From contig JABCPU010000492.1 in the NCBI GenBank assembly GCA_016800925.1, forward strand, positions 1 through 46,488: a stretch of DNA of 46,488 nucleotides. The letters run 5' to 3'. The notes beneath the pieces are model-generated. The model saw only the letters and a program-made list of their open reading frames with translations. It was not told where the DNA came from and ran no database searches. The number at the start of each line of letters is the position of its first letter. Positions within the stretch are counted from its first letter, which is position 1. Position numbers and translations under genes: made by a program. Of the stretch, positions 21,421 to 32,253 are shown in pieces. Origin of the DNA: Suillus spraguei (lineage: Eukaryota; Basidiomycota; Agaricomycetes; Boletales; Suillaceae).

Positions 21421-22288
21421 CCGCGACGATCTGCCTTACAGTTTCTTCTTCATCGTCTTCCCCTTCTTTAACTTCAGTTTGACGAAGTGGGGTCTTCTTC
21501 TTTCTGTCAGGACAATTGTGAATGCGGTGTCCTGTCTTCTTACATCCGAAGCATTGTCCCTTCTTCATGCATTCGGATCTTTCTGTATCGGAGATTCGGT
21601 CTACGACCATTGCGTTGGAATCACGGTTCAGAATGTACCGTGCATTTCCATAATTCTTCTTCTTCTGTTGTGGAGCATGACGTGTCCTCATGGCCTGGAG
21701 ACGATGATGGGAGTTGTCAATGGAAACGCATTGCAGCACAACGTCTCGGAATACTTCTGAGACATCTCCTAGTGCGAAAAGCTTGGTAAGGATGCCCCAA
21801 TTCAGGCCATCTTGGAAGAATTGGATCTTCATTGCATTATCAGTGATATGAGCCTTGGCTGCAAGTGCCTCGAAATCAGCAATGTAGGTGTGAAGATCTC
21901 CGCTTCCTTGTTTAAGATCCCTGAGTTTCGTGAGTGCTGTTCCTTTGGTATCCACTGGTTCGAAGGCTTCTTTGAAGCTTTTCATAAAATCCACCATTGT
22001 CCCATAACCAACTTTTTGTCCAGAAGTGTCAGTTGATTGAGCATGGTCAAGGAATTGCTCTTTCCAGGATTTAGCATTCCTTTCGGTCATAAAGGATGTT
22101 ATGAAAATGATCTTCTGCTTGTCAGTAGTGTAAAGCTTTTCGTTGATATCAAAGTGAAGATTACATGACTGGATAAATTCGTGAGAGTTGTCGCGATCCC
22201 CATCAAAAGCTTTTGGCTGGCCGATCTTGTATTCGAATTCTTTGGTCGCCATATTTGGTGATTCGTCTGGTGAGTTATACTTTCTCAA
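21413..22288 (-). CDS. G1 gag, intact
   Basis: A 291-codon ORF from the ATG at 22288. It holds the capsid-like region (QPKAFDGDRDNSHEF, TSFMTERNAKSWKEQFL, LRDLKQGSGDLHTYIADFE) and a C-terminal zinc knuckle CFGCKKTGHRIHNC (C-x2-C-x4-H-x4-C) at about residues 246-259, then an acidic tail. An in-frame ATG at 22252 (MATKEFEYKIG) is another possible start. The stop TGA overlaps a T5 run; pol continues in the -1 frame. It is the only full-length gag in the nest without a lesion. Confidence 0.9.
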   Translation of the reverse strand: MRKYNSPDESPNMATKEFEYKIGQPKAFDGDRDNSHEFIQSCNLHFDINEKLYTTDKQKIIFITSFMTERNAKSWKEQFLDHAQSTDTSGQKVGYGTMVDFMKSFKEAFEPVDTKGTALTKLRDLKQGSGDLHTYIADFEALAAKAHITDNAMKIQFFQDGLNWGILTKLFALGDVSEVFRDVVLQCVSIDNSHHRLQAMRTRHAPQQKKKNYGNARYILNRDSNAMVVDRISDTERSECMKKGQCFGCKKTGHRIHNCPDRKKKTPLRQTEVKEGEDDEEETVRQIVADF

Positions 22289-22438
22289 TGCCTACATGCG
22301 CTGTCTTGCTGTCCGTTAGGGCTTGTCTTCTGTCAGAGGGCTTCTCTTGACAATCTGCTCAGCGTACGCGTACGCTAGCCTGTTGATCTAAGCGATCAGG
22401 GTTTGGGGTCAATGACTAGATAGTCGACGATCAGATAG

Positions 22439-22450
22439 ACTTTAATCTTT
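22439..22450 (-). promoter_or_regulatory. G1 self-priming primer-binding site
   Basis: Directly after the 5' LTR the minus strand reads AAAGATTAAAGT. Eleven of these bases (AAGATTAAAGT) are the exact reverse complement of ACTTTAATCTT inside the LTR (22712-22722). No match to a tRNA 3' end (TGG start) is present. This is the arrangement of Tf1 and sushi elements, in which the folded 5' end of the mRNA primes cDNA synthesis. Confidence 0.8.
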
Positions 22451-22926
22451 TGTTACGAACTGGGGTGGCGTCACCAGCGACAGTGAGAAGACACAGCCGG
22501 TCTGCTGGGAAGTTCTTACAATGTCCGAAAGGGGACAAGGTGAAAGTACAAGGAACGCGTTCCGAGTACGATCAAGGGTTCGGCCTCAAAGACGAGTCTA
22601 AGAGGTTCTGCGAGAATAGAGACTAAGGCTGAGGAGTGCTCAGACTTAGAGACGATTCAAGACGACTTAGGTTGGAGACCTAAGCGAAAGAGATTCCAGG
22701 TAAAACCCAGTAAGATTAAAGTAAGGAATCTACTACAAGTACACTGTGCTTAAATAGGCCAATATGTGCGCACAGACCAAGTAACCATGAGAACGTAACT
22801 GCATATCCTAATAAGGAAGGCATGTGTTGTACAGATGCATTGAGCATATGAGTCAGAGTCATGTGACATGATATACAAGTAAGGAGACAAAGGGGGAAAT
22901 GAATAGGGGCACGTACGATTGTAACA
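22451..22926 (-). repeat. G1 5' LTR
   Basis: 476 bp, partner of 15322-15793. It contains the promoter described at 22712-22757. Confidence 0.93.
22712..22757 (-). promoter_or_regulatory. G1 LTR promoter: TATA box and self-primer start
   Basis: On the minus strand CTATTTAAG (22757-22749) lies 34 nt before the A of ACTTTAATCTT (22722-22712). If transcription starts at that A, the first 11 nt of the RNA would be exactly the self-primer complementary to the PBS. Confidence 0.7.
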
Positions 22927-23527
22927 GCGACCACTGATCATATTCTGAAAACAAGTTCATCATGCCATACACAGCGTAGCCAGCAAATAATTCAGCAAGA
23001 TGTTTGACAAAGGGAGGAATGGAAGCATCCTTGATAGTTACCCTGTTCAACAGTTGGAGGTTATGAACTATATGCAGTGATGTGCCATCTTTCTTGACAA
23101 CGCAGAACCATCGCAAGTGGTAAGATGCCGTTGTTGGCTCATATATGCCAGATGCAATATTTTCCTTGATAACCAACAACTTTCTCCAGTGTAGCAGGAG
23201 GGATTAGGATACTGCGCTCTGCCCATGGTGTGCAGTACCATCGGTATCTTGTATGGCAGAAAGTACTTCTCATTGAGATGGCCATGTTCTGACGTGTCCC
23301 AAGTGAAAGCAGTCTCATGTTCACAGACAAGCCAGTGTACAAGCTTGTGCTCTTCTGGCCATAGCCACTTCACAGGATCTAGATCAAGTGTATCAACTCT
23401 CTCTTGGGTAAATCACTTGCCCAGTATGAAGTCCAGTGGGTGCGGCAGTAACTCTGGTAAACCAGCCAAAGGATCTGGTGGTAGTTCCTATTGCATGTGG
23501 TATTCTGGCAGCATGGTAGTCAGGACA
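22927..23527 (-). pseudogene. G3 reverse transcriptase, N-terminal half
   Basis: Translation of the minus strand gives ELPPDPLAGLPELLPHPLDF and RVDTLDLDPVKWLWPEEHKL, then HLNEKYFLPYKIPMVLHT, YEPTTASYHLRWFCVVKKDG and HIVHNLQLLNRVTIKDA, then GMMNLFSEYDQ, where G1 interrupts it. These are standard RT blocks of the basidiomycete Gypsy family. Stops and frame changes occur near 23480 and 23170. Confidence 0.8.
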
Positions 23528-24498
23528 ATGTAAAGATACAATCTAGCCTGGGCTGTAGATGAACCACGGCCTAAACTAGTATGCAAGTCTTGTGCTCCGT
23601 CTAGTCTGCTTCACTTGCAAAGCAAGAGCGTTCGACCCTAAAGGGAATGCTAAGTTAATATAGTTTGATAATACCCAACCTGTGGTGCGAGAATGCCGTC
23701 GGAGGTAGTGAGATGCTAGGGGTGACCTCCAGTCTGTGGGAAACTAGCGGTAAGCACAGGAAAGCGGTAGACAAGCGGTAGTGCAAGTGGTAAAACTGCG
23801 GTAGTGTGTGCGGTAAAACTGCGGTAGTGCGTGCGGTAAAACTGCGGTAGTGCATGCAGTAAAACTGCGGTAAGGCGTGGGAAACTGGCGGTAAAACAAG
23901 CGGTGAAGCATAGTGATGAAGCATGGGAAAGCGTAGCACAAGCGGTGAAGCGCAGGAAAGCAGTAAAGAGCGGTGGTGTGTTTAGCAGTAAAACAATTCT
24001 TAAGAGACAGTGACTTCGGCAAAAGACTTTATTCCGTTAGAGACAGTAGTGGTGACAATTCCTAAGTACCATGTGTACCATAGAGGGAAAAGTACAAGTA
24101 CTGGAATGTGTGAAGAGTCCTTTTTAACATGTATGGTGAACAGCTGGAATACATAGCGAGAACGGTAGCGAAATAAAGATGTACTACATGATTTTTAGCA
24201 AAGAGGCATGCAGCGAGCAAGCAGTGTCATGGAAGGTAAGGTAAGTCTTGCTGTAGCTTTAGTAACGGCAGAAATGAATATGCTATGCACCAATGGATCT
24301 AGATGGAAATGGAATGGACAGGGGGACATTGGTAGCAAGATTTGGTAAGGGGCAAGAATCCATGGAGCGAAAATGGCACCAGCGAAGTGAAAAGGGGTAA
24401 TGCTTGCTATAGGGGATTTCTCAGTAGCCGCTGTAGACAGTAACAAGACACTTGTGTAAAATGGCACTTTCATGGTCAGCGTGACTTTGTTCGCTACA
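23528..24498 (-). repeat. solo LTR X3 of the G3 family, inserted in G3 itself
   Basis: A 971-bp sequence in minus orientation, from TGTAGCGAAC at 24498 to TCTTTACA at 23528. The first half resembles the 5' LTR of G3 (35500-36014) and the end resembles X1 and X2. It sits in the protease-RT spacer: KKVNTV on one side and LTTMLPEYH on the other are adjacent in relatives. The 4-bp flanks CCGT and TTGT differ by two C-to-T changes. Confidence 0.72.
23775..23866. repeat. four tandem 23-bp repeats inside solo LTR X3
   Basis: Unit GCGGTAGTGCGTGCGGTAAA plus ACT, four copies of exactly 23 bp with few changes, followed by a partial fifth. X1 and X2 have only irregular, related sequence here, so the array expanded in this copy or subfamily. 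Confidence 0.8.
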
Positions 24499-24786
24499 AC
24501 GGTGTTGACTTTCTTGCCTATGAGTTTGTAGACATAGGAACACTTGGTTTTGTCATAGGTATAAACACTGTGAAAGGCTTCAGTAGACTCATCATTAATA
24601 GGAGAATGCATAGAGGTTAAGTAATGATAATGAGCGGTTAACTGAGGACAGTTAAAGGGGGATGACAATGCATCAGCAGTAGTGCTCCATAAAAGTGGTG
24701 GTTGTGCAGTGGGTGCTGGTATGCAGTCAGTGTGGTTCAGTATGGTAGTGGTAACTCTAGCAGTAACTGGTTCTTGAGAAATGAAA

Positions 24787-24819
<33 letters not shown>

Positions 24820-25330
24820 GTTTGTGAGTCTCCCCACAGCACTGGCAGCTCATTAATTCTCAAAAATCCTGCTCAGCTGGCTTTGCTGGGCACTTGGGAC
24901 AACCTTGTCATTTCTTTACCCATGGCTGTGTTAGTATACATATGACCTTGCTGTTATTGGGGCCAGTGAGTGTAAGATCCTGCTCACTGCTTGGTGTGTC
25001 CTCTGTACTGCATGTTATCATCATGTAGAATGGTCTGCCTAACAAGAGATCAAAGTTAGCAGTTTCAACAACTTGGACCTGGAACAGCATTTTGCTGGTT
25101 CCAAAGTCTAGCAGTAGGTTCTCAATGACCCCTAGCATCTCATTAGTAGACATGTTAGCTGACTCCATATTGATCTTGTGGTCAGGTCTCAGCAGTATGG
25201 AACCCAGTGAATGCCAAACTCTCACCAGCATGACAAGACATTCAGTGCCCTGATCCAGCGTGCACATCAAGACTTGGCCCTTGGTAACAGCAAGAATGGC
25301 CTGCAGTGGTGCAAAGTGTTCTGCGACCAT
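24499..25330 (-). pseudogene. G3 protease and spacer
   Basis: The open stretch 25330-24908 has the retropepsin fold signature of this family: TLDQGTECLVML at the active site (DQG where DSG is expected), MESANMS and FDLLLGRPFYM. The spacer that follows includes a (TAA) microsatellite read as a tyrosine run and, just before X3, YKLIGKKVNTV. The serine-to-glutamine change and frame breaks argue against activity. Confidence 0.72.
24788..24819. repeat. (AAT)10 microsatellite inside G3 coding sequence
   Basis: Ten AAT triplets plus AA, with no interruption. In the minus-strand reading frame it encodes ten tyrosines, which is not part of the conserved protein. Confidence 0.95.
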
Positions 25331-25566
25331 GCATCCATCAGCATCTCATGAGCAATGACACTCTCAAAACTTCATCTGTTCCTGTGCACCAGGCATAGTG
25401 CCTAACTCATTGATTACCACAGTGTAAATGCTAACTCGCTTGTTGGTGGTGGCTTCCTTGAGGTTCTTGCAGATTTCTTGTGCTACCGCGATTAGTTCTC
25501 ATACTGGAATGGTGACATCAGAGTCCAATATGTGGTCAACAATGCATCTACCAGCATCCTTGTCTT
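25331..25566 (-). pseudogene. G3 gag-protease spacer, degenerate
   Basis: No long frame is open. Short motifs similar to protease N-terminal flanks of this family are hinted at, but I cannot assign them firmly. Confidence 0.35.
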
Positions 25567-26890
25567 CTAGTGGGTGTTAGTACCTGTATTTGGGCACTGG
25601 TGGGTTGGCTGTATCGGGAGATGAAGAAGAGGTTGCAGGTGCCGATGATGAGGATGGGGTACTATTGGTGATAGATGTTGCCAGCTCAAGAATCTTAGTA
25701 CCGGGGTTGCGTGTCGCACTTGCTTTGACTTGCAGTGAAACCACCTCCTCAACCACATCAGCAGCTTTAGAGGACAGTCCTGCTTTTGGTCTTGGTGGCA
25801 TCTTAATGCCATCAAACCACACAGTCTTTCCTTTGTCAGATTTCCTAGTGGCATCAGTGTCAGCATCATTAGCCTCATACAAATTCTGTGCAAGACACAA
25901 GTCATTAGTGCACTCCTCTTCAGCATCAGTCCTGTGAACAGTGTTAGTGTGCAAGAAGGCAGAAGGATCAATGTCGAGCATGGCATCATGCCCATGTTCT
26001 ACTCGACAGTATAAGTTTCCCAATACTGTAGCATTGGCGCCCATAGCGGGGCTTTCGCTCATGTAGTGGTCAAGACTTTGCTAGAAGTTAGGGCCAAGAT
26101 GCGGGACCACATTGCCATTTGGCAGAGTTGTGTGCCTGTTCCTACTGATGATCTTACCATTGCATATGTATTTTTCCTTGACCACACAATCCTGCATCCT
26201 ATGCGGACCACTGCAGAAGTGACGAGTGATGGGGGCATACTCTTGCTTGATTACAACACCAGGGTTGGTTGGTTGTATCAGTGGTTGCAGAGATACCTGT
26301 TGAGTGATAGAGGGGTTAGCATATGCTGGCAAGAAAGCCAATTCCATTACAGTGGTAGAGGTACTCGGTAGGAGAAAAATTGCTGCTTTGTATACCTTCT
26401 TGATGTCATATGAATCCTCTGGATGGTGGTCAGTAAGCATTATCTCTAGCCGCCACTTAATGGTGGTCTTGGCAGTAGCATAAAATCCATCAAGGAAAAG
26501 ACAGTCATGCTCAAGATCAGTGAGCTTCTTCTTAGTAATGAGGTGTCAAGAGATCTTAAGGAACATCCTGTAGTATGGCCAAAAATCCTCTTGCGAGGTC
26601 ATTGGTGTATGGGCCTGTTCTGTACAAAGGTTTTCAAGGTCAGTATGGGTGAAGCAGCGGTCACCTTTGCATCTAGGATACAAAAGTTTTACCGCCATAA
26701 CAAACTTCCCCCAGTCTGGTAGACTGGCTTCATCAAGTACTTCCCATGTTTCTGAGTCATCAATAGGCACATATCTAAGCACTGCCTTAATACGCTGTTC
26801 ATCATTCAAGTTGGTGTGAGTGCCTAGGAGCTCTACGTCCTTGAAAAATGGTATGAAATGTACCGGAGTGCCATCAAATTTGGGTGCAGC
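25567..26890 (-). pseudogene. G3 gag, main part
   Basis: From the G2 junction the frame reads APKFDGTPVHFIPFFKDVEL and DLENLCTEQAHTPMTSQEDF, then after gaps FCSGPHRMQDC (zinc-knuckle-like) with the downstream block GNVVPHLGPNF, then ANDADTDATRKSDKGKTVWF and a serine-rich tail. The knuckle has lost one of its cysteines. Frame changes occur near 26530, 26080 and 25580. Confidence 0.75.
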
Positions 26891-27365
26891 TGTTATGAAC
26901 TGGGGTGACGTCACCAGCGACAGTGAAAAGACACAGGCGGTCTGCTGGGAAGTTCTTACAATGTCCAGAAGAGGACAAGGTGAAAGTACAAGGAACGCGT
27001 TCCAAGTATGATCAAGGGTTCGGCCTCAAAGACGAGTCTAAGAGGTTCTTCGAGAATAGAGACTAAGGCTAAGGAGTGCTTAGACTTAGAGATGATTCAA
27101 GACGACTTAGGTTGGAGGCCTAAGCGAAGGAGATTCCAGGTAAAACCCAGTAAGATTAAAGTAAGGAATTTACTACAAGTACACTGTGCTTAAATAGGCC
27201 AATATGTGCGCACAGACCAAGTAACCATGAGAATGTAACTGCGTATCCTAATAAGGAAGGCATGTGTTGTACAGATGCGTTGAGCATATAAGGCAAAGTC
27301 ATGTGACACGTCATACAAGTAAAGAAGCAAAGGGAAAATGAATAGGGGCACGTACGATTGTAACA
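26891..27365 (-). repeat. G2 3' LTR
   Basis: 475 bp, partner of 34016-34489. Confidence 0.93.
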
Positions 27366-27378
27366 TTACCCCCATATT
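27366..27378 (-). promoter_or_regulatory. G2 polypurine tract
   Basis: ATATGGGGGTAA on the minus strand directly before the 3' LTR. G1 has AAAAAGGGGGTAA at the same place. Confidence 0.6.
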
Positions 27379-27398
27379 ACATTGAAAATCACCGACTT

Positions 27399-28866
27399 TC
27401 AAACATCTCTGTTGTCGTCGTAGACGGGATCATAGTCGTCGTAGTTAGCGATGTCTTCATCAGCGGCACTTCCTCCTAACATATAGGCTGCTTCCTCCTC
27501 TGCTACAGTCCTCGCCTGTCGACCTTCTTTGCGTCGTCGACGGTTAATAAGATACTGTTCCCACCTACGCAGTGCATCATAGAATCCATCGTCCTTCCAT
27601 GTAAGCACAAACGGGGGTTCCCCACAATGCTGGGGGCAATAAAGAGATAGATGGGTAGGAGCGTGTCGAAGGCAGATTTGACACTGATAGTCAAGGCAAT
27701 TCTTTTGCCGATGTCTGACGATGCCACATAGTCGGCATTTCATGTTTTCGTCAGTGTTAGAGGTGGCCATGTGTAGTGGTGATGGTGAAATAATGGGTTT
27801 GGGACTGGTGGATCTAGCACGCTTCTTCCCTTTCTGTCGCGTCATGCGTTTTAAGGCAAAGGCATTGTCACGCCTAAGCTGCGCTTGTTGTTTACTGGTT
27901 AGCGTGTACGCAGAGGCGGGGAGGTCAGGAGTAGTCCCTCATTCAGCAACTGCAAGAAGTTTGTTAGAGGAAGAAGAGGAAGTGATGCCGAAGTCTTTTA
28001 CTAGAACTGGCGAGACAGGATCCATTGGACCAAATGATGACGGAATAGTCATGGGAGGGTGGATGTGGAGGTTGTGAAGTCGAGGACCGAGTGTTACCAG
28101 CTCAGTGACGGGGATTCCCAATAGTTTCACGGCCTCACACTGTTCTTCTGTGCAGGTTCATATAGCCACGGAGGATGGTCAAGAGAGACTATGACGGGAG
28201 ATAGTGAGGTTGGTTTCTCGATAGGAGACGGGGTTCGGGGGAAGCGAGGTCGGCTTGTGTTTGTTGTAGATCAGTAATGGCTTCTTCGACTAAGTTTCTG
28301 GCTGCTCTAGTTTCAGCGACTGATTGCTGGATGGTTTCGATGACCGCGTTGGTAAGCTGCCCGATCTCTTGAACAGCAGTGCATAAGCCAGCAAGGGCGT
28401 CAATACTAGAATACACATGCGAAGAAGAGGGTACTGGAATAGGAAGTGGCATATCTTCCTGCGGAGAGGGAGGTCGAGCAACACCTGCTCAATGTTCGGC
28501 CACGATGTGAATAGCTTCTTCAACATTGCTTTTAAAAGAACTGGGAAGCAACAGCATAGCATAAGAATGAATATGTTTTTGAAGATGTAGGAAGCGTTGA
28601 CGGAATGTAGGATCAGTAGTTTCCTTAGCTGTGGCTTCAATGAGAGCGGCGGTGCGGATAATGTTGACGAGGAGGAGGGCCGGAAAGGCACCTTTTTCTG
28701 TGAGGATTCTTTCAATTTCAAGGGCATGTCCTTCACATAGAAGGGCGGCTTCGATGTAAGAAGTATTGTCGATTTCTGTGGTGAGGGATCCGTAGTTTTC
28801 AACATCAGAGTTGGAGTTATTGTTGGCAATGGTGACGGGGGTGATGTAGGCAGTGGGGAAAGACAT
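27399..28866 (-). pseudogene. G2 ORF3: coiled-coil and twin zinc-knuckle protein downstream of pol
   Basis: Starting at ATG 28866, 55 bp after the pol stop, about 489 codons run to a stop at 27399-27401, just before the polypurine tract. N-terminal part (28866-28492): helical, IEAALLCEGHALEIERIL. Middle (28450-28240): likely coiled coil, LTNAVIETIQQSVAETRAAR and LVEEAITDLQQTQADLA. C-terminal part: basic stretch MTRQKGKKRARS at 27845, then two tandem zinc knuckles, CRLCGIVRHRQKNC (C-x2-C-x4-H-x4-C) and a C-x2-C-x6-H-x4-C variant with CQICLRHAPTHLSLYC, then an acidic end. A TGA at about 28489, a frame change near 28190 and a TGA at 27943-27945 interrupt it. No signal peptide or membrane helix is seen, so it is not env-like. 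The function is unknown; nucleic-acid binding is inferred from the knuckles. Confidence 0.8.
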
Positions 28867-28920
28867 TTCGATGGTGATAGTTGATCAAGTGCTGGTGCGA
28901 GTTGATTGACTGAAGGATAA

Positions 28921-30110
28921 TCAGAGGGCGTGTTGCTTCTTATAAGCATTCAAGATTCGAGCGGAGTTCTTCAAGTTCTTCTCTGGGAGCCATTCGTTAT
29001 CTCCCGATGAATATCCTTTCCAAGAAACGAGATAGCGTCGGCGAGTGCTGGTTCCTTTGTGAGAAAGAATTGCTTCTATTTCATATTCTTCCTCTTCTTC
29101 GATGATGTCAGGTGGTGGTTCAGGGAAGTTCGGACCGTGTACGTCCATTTTGCTATAGGACGATAAGACTGAAGCGTGGAACGTGGGGTGAATCTTCCAT
29201 TGTGGAGGGAGTTTGAGCATGAACGTGATGGGGGATAAGACGTCGATAATCGGGAAAGGTCCATATCGCTTCGGTGCAAGTTTCCTTGATGGGAGTTTAA
29301 GTCTAAGATTTGCGGCAGATAGCCAGACCTTATCCCCGATCTTCCATGGGATGTACTTATCTCCTCGGGATCGTTCGGCCATTGTTTGCATTGCGATATT
29401 ATGGCAGGCGATTGCTTCTTCTCTTATCTTCTGCAGGGATCGTACTCGATCTTCTGCTGCAGGGATGGATGAATCAGGGATAAGATGAGGGATAGTGCGT
29501 GGTTCATATCCCATCATCAGATAGAAGGGTGATGCATTCCTTGCATCATGTTTTGGTGGTTATGGACAAATTCAGCGATTGGTAGATGTTCTACCCAATC
29601 TTCTGGGTTGTTGCGGCAGTAGATACACAGGTATGTTTCAAGTTCTTGATTTAGTCTTTCGGTTTGACCATCAGTCTGTGGGTGATAAGCTGTGGATGGA
29701 GCGATGCGTAGTCGAGAAGTCGGGCAAGTTCCTTAGAGAAATGAGATAGGAATGCGGGCCTCGATCTGAGATGACTTTGTCATGGAGTCCAAATCGTCGG
29801 TAGACGTGTTTCAAAAATAGTTTAGCAACGCCTTCGGAGGTGATGGTTTTCAAACAAGGGATAATAATTACCCCCTTCATAAGGCCATGGTCTACCACGA
29901 CCATGATACTGTCAAAGCCCCAGAGACAGGGAGGTCAGTGATAAGATCGACAGAGACCTGAGAGAAAGGACGGGTCGCAGAGGAGGGAATCGGGGTAAGT
30001 GGGGGTCGAACGGGATGTGTATCCGCCTTCATTTGCTGACAAAGCGCGCAACCCTCAACGTATTTCCAAATATAGGAGCCCATGGCAGGCCACCAGGCTT
30101 CTCTTTTCAC
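28921..30110 (-). pseudogene. G2 integrase with C-terminal chromodomain
   Basis: The last 198 codons (29517-28921) are fully open: MMGYEPRTIPHLIPDSS, the integrase C-terminal region YGPFPIIDVLSP and the chromodomain YEIEAILSHK...RRRYLVSWKGYSSGDNEWLP, ending KKQHAL. Upstream, 30110-29892 has CALCQQMKADTHPV of the zinc finger and 29904-29671 has part of the core with KVISDRG. Two or three frame changes between 29900 and 29500 break the core domain. Confidence 0.85.
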
Positions 30111-30245
30111 AAGTTCCTCAGTTTTGAATCTACCTGGATGCCCGTGGTAGGATGATCATGATACCTTTTCAAGATATCGGAACGATGCGCCGGAGGAATG
30201 TAGGCACGATTCTTAAAGTAGAGGACATTCTCCTCAATCTTCCAG

Positions 30246-32253
30246 TCAGAGAGGCGATTTCATAGGGGGAAGGCACATGCCATCAAGGGCATCAGACGCT
30301 GTTTTGAAGACAGGGTCGTCGAGGGGGTCAGAGGATGATAAAACATCCTTCAGGTCGGAGTCAATAAGACGAACGAATAGAGCGTCAGGGAGGAGGGTCT
30401 GGTCCTCGTTATCGTCTTTGCCAGAGTCATAGTCAGGCCAGCGAGAAAGTGCATCAGGTACTGCCAATTTAGTACCTGCAACGTGATGCAGTTCAATGTC
30501 GTAAATGGACAAAATCAATTGCCAACGTGCTTGGCGGCGGGTAAGCTTCTGTGCACTTCTAAAGTACAGAAGATTCTTGTGGTCGGTAATACCAGGACAG
30601 GGTGTGGATTTCCTTCAAGATAATGGCACCATTCATTCAATGCCCGGATCACAGCAAGGAGTTCCCGATCAAAGATTTGGTAATTGCGTTCTGCAGGGTT
30701 CAAAGACTGTGAGAGATATGCACATGGGTGATAGACACCATTCTCATTGGTCTGCAGGAGAACTCCGCCAGTTGCTACGAGCGAAGCATCGGTAGCAATA
30801 GCAAATTGTCGGGAAGGATCTGGGTTTCGGAGTACCGGCTGGGATGTGAAGCGCCATTTCAGTTCTTCGAAGGTGTCCATGCATTTGGTTGACCAATCAA
30901 AGGCCTTATCTTTTTTTGTTAAATCGATAAGAGGTCGGGCGATGTCAGAATAGTGGGAAATGAACGTGCGGTAGAAGTTGCAAAAGCCGAGGAATGACTG
31001 GACATCTTTTACAGATTTTGGGACTGGCCATTTGGAGATTCCCTTGGTTTTGGCGGTATCCATAGCAACTTGTCCGGGGCAAATTATCATTCCGAGGTAT
31101 TCCACTTCTTCTGCATCAAATGTGCATTTCTCCGGTTTTAAGAACAGATGTTCTTTTCGTATCTTCATCAAAACCCATCTGGTTCGTTCACGATGTTCTG
31201 ACATTGTTGTAGAGAAGATCAGGATATCGTCCATGTAGATAACCATCCATCCTTCGTTGATTTCTTGTTGGAAGGTGCAATTCATATATGCTTGGAAAGT
31301 TGCCAGGGAATTACAGAGGCCAAAGAACATGACATTCGGTTCAAAAAGACCGAATTCCATAGTAAAAGCAGCTTTCCAGCGATCATCGGGATGGATGCGA
31401 ATATTGTTATAACCAGACCAAATATCCATTTTCGTAAAGAACTGTGCATTGTGAAGGCTGCGACAAGGGAGATAGGGAGTGGGAGCAGATAGGCGTTCTT
31501 GACTGTCCAATCATTGATGTAGCGGTAATCTTGACAGGGACACAATTCTCCACTTTTCTTTCCCACAAAGAAGAAGCCACTGGCTTGGGGTGACTTCAAT
31601 TCTGAGATAAAACCTTTCGCAACGTTTTCATCGATAAACATTTTGACAGCGGCGCGTTCTTTTTCCGACAATGGGTAAACCTTAGACGTGCGAGGGATAA
31701 AACCAGGTTTAGTGTCAATCCGATGATCTATACCAGGGCGTTCGGGAGGTAGTTTGTTCAATCCATCTTTAGCAAAGACATCTGCAAAGTCGTGCAAATA
31801 GTCCGGGACCAATTCTTCGAAGGATTTCTTCTTCTTTTCCTTCTCATCCGTGGCAAATTCCTGAGCTTTGTTACTGTATTTTGGAGGGGGAAGGGGGATT
31901 GCAGAATAGTTGGAGAGTTGTTCGAATCGAGAAGTTCCATCATGTGTGAGGGACATGTCCATAGAAACTTCTTCTATGATTCTCATGCTAACTCCATCAA
32001 TATGTATTCCACAAGAAATTCTCCATCTCTAGTTCATAAGAGGAAATTCACGTACTTCTGGCGCGTGCCAGACATCTTGCATTGTGTTGAATTGGTCATC
32101 ATCCTCTGTTGGGATCAACGAGGGCATGGGTTCTTCGTTATCGGGGATTTCTTCAATTGAAGCTGACAGAGTTTTTGGGGGAACATAGAACTTGGATAAT
32201 TTGGTACATTGGTATCTGTCCGGGAATCTCTTCTTCAGCTTTTCTTTTTCCAT
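30246..32253 (-). pseudogene. G2 reverse transcriptase and RNase H
   Basis: RT in two overlapping stretches, 31986-31282 and 31510-30515, with a one-base change near 31460 between them. The second contains YMDD (31226-31237) and, unlike G1, continues without a break into RNase H ([35 protein letters not shown]). RNase H ends in 30518-30246 with DALSRWPDYD. The stretch 32253-32029 is the spacer before the RT, with SKFYVPPKTL. Confidence 0.86.

Larger units (their letters stand above)
15322..22926 (-). mobile_element. Ty3/Gypsy chromovirus G1, self-priming type, inserted in G3 RT
   Basis: A 7605-bp element with LTRs at 15322-15793 and 22451-22926, flanked by GCGAC (15317-15321 and 22927-22931). 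Order on the minus strand: 5' LTR, self-complementary PBS, gag, protease, RT, RNase H, integrase, chromodomain, a third ORF, polypurine tract, 3' LTR. Sister copy of G2, and clearly similar over the full length. Gag is intact; pol and ORF3 contain a handful of single-base or small lesions. LTRs differ at 11 positions, all CpG transitions, plus four 1-bp indels, so the insertion is recent. Confidence 0.93.

Noticed and set aside
24195..24863. 222-codon minus-strand frame with a tyrosine run
   Set aside because: It joins the G3 spacer, an (AAT)10 microsatellite and solo LTR X3; the length is accidental.
27399..28866. ORF3 as an envelope gene
   Set aside because: Its position is env-like, but there is no signal peptide, membrane helix or furin-type site; the zinc knuckles point to nucleic-acid binding.
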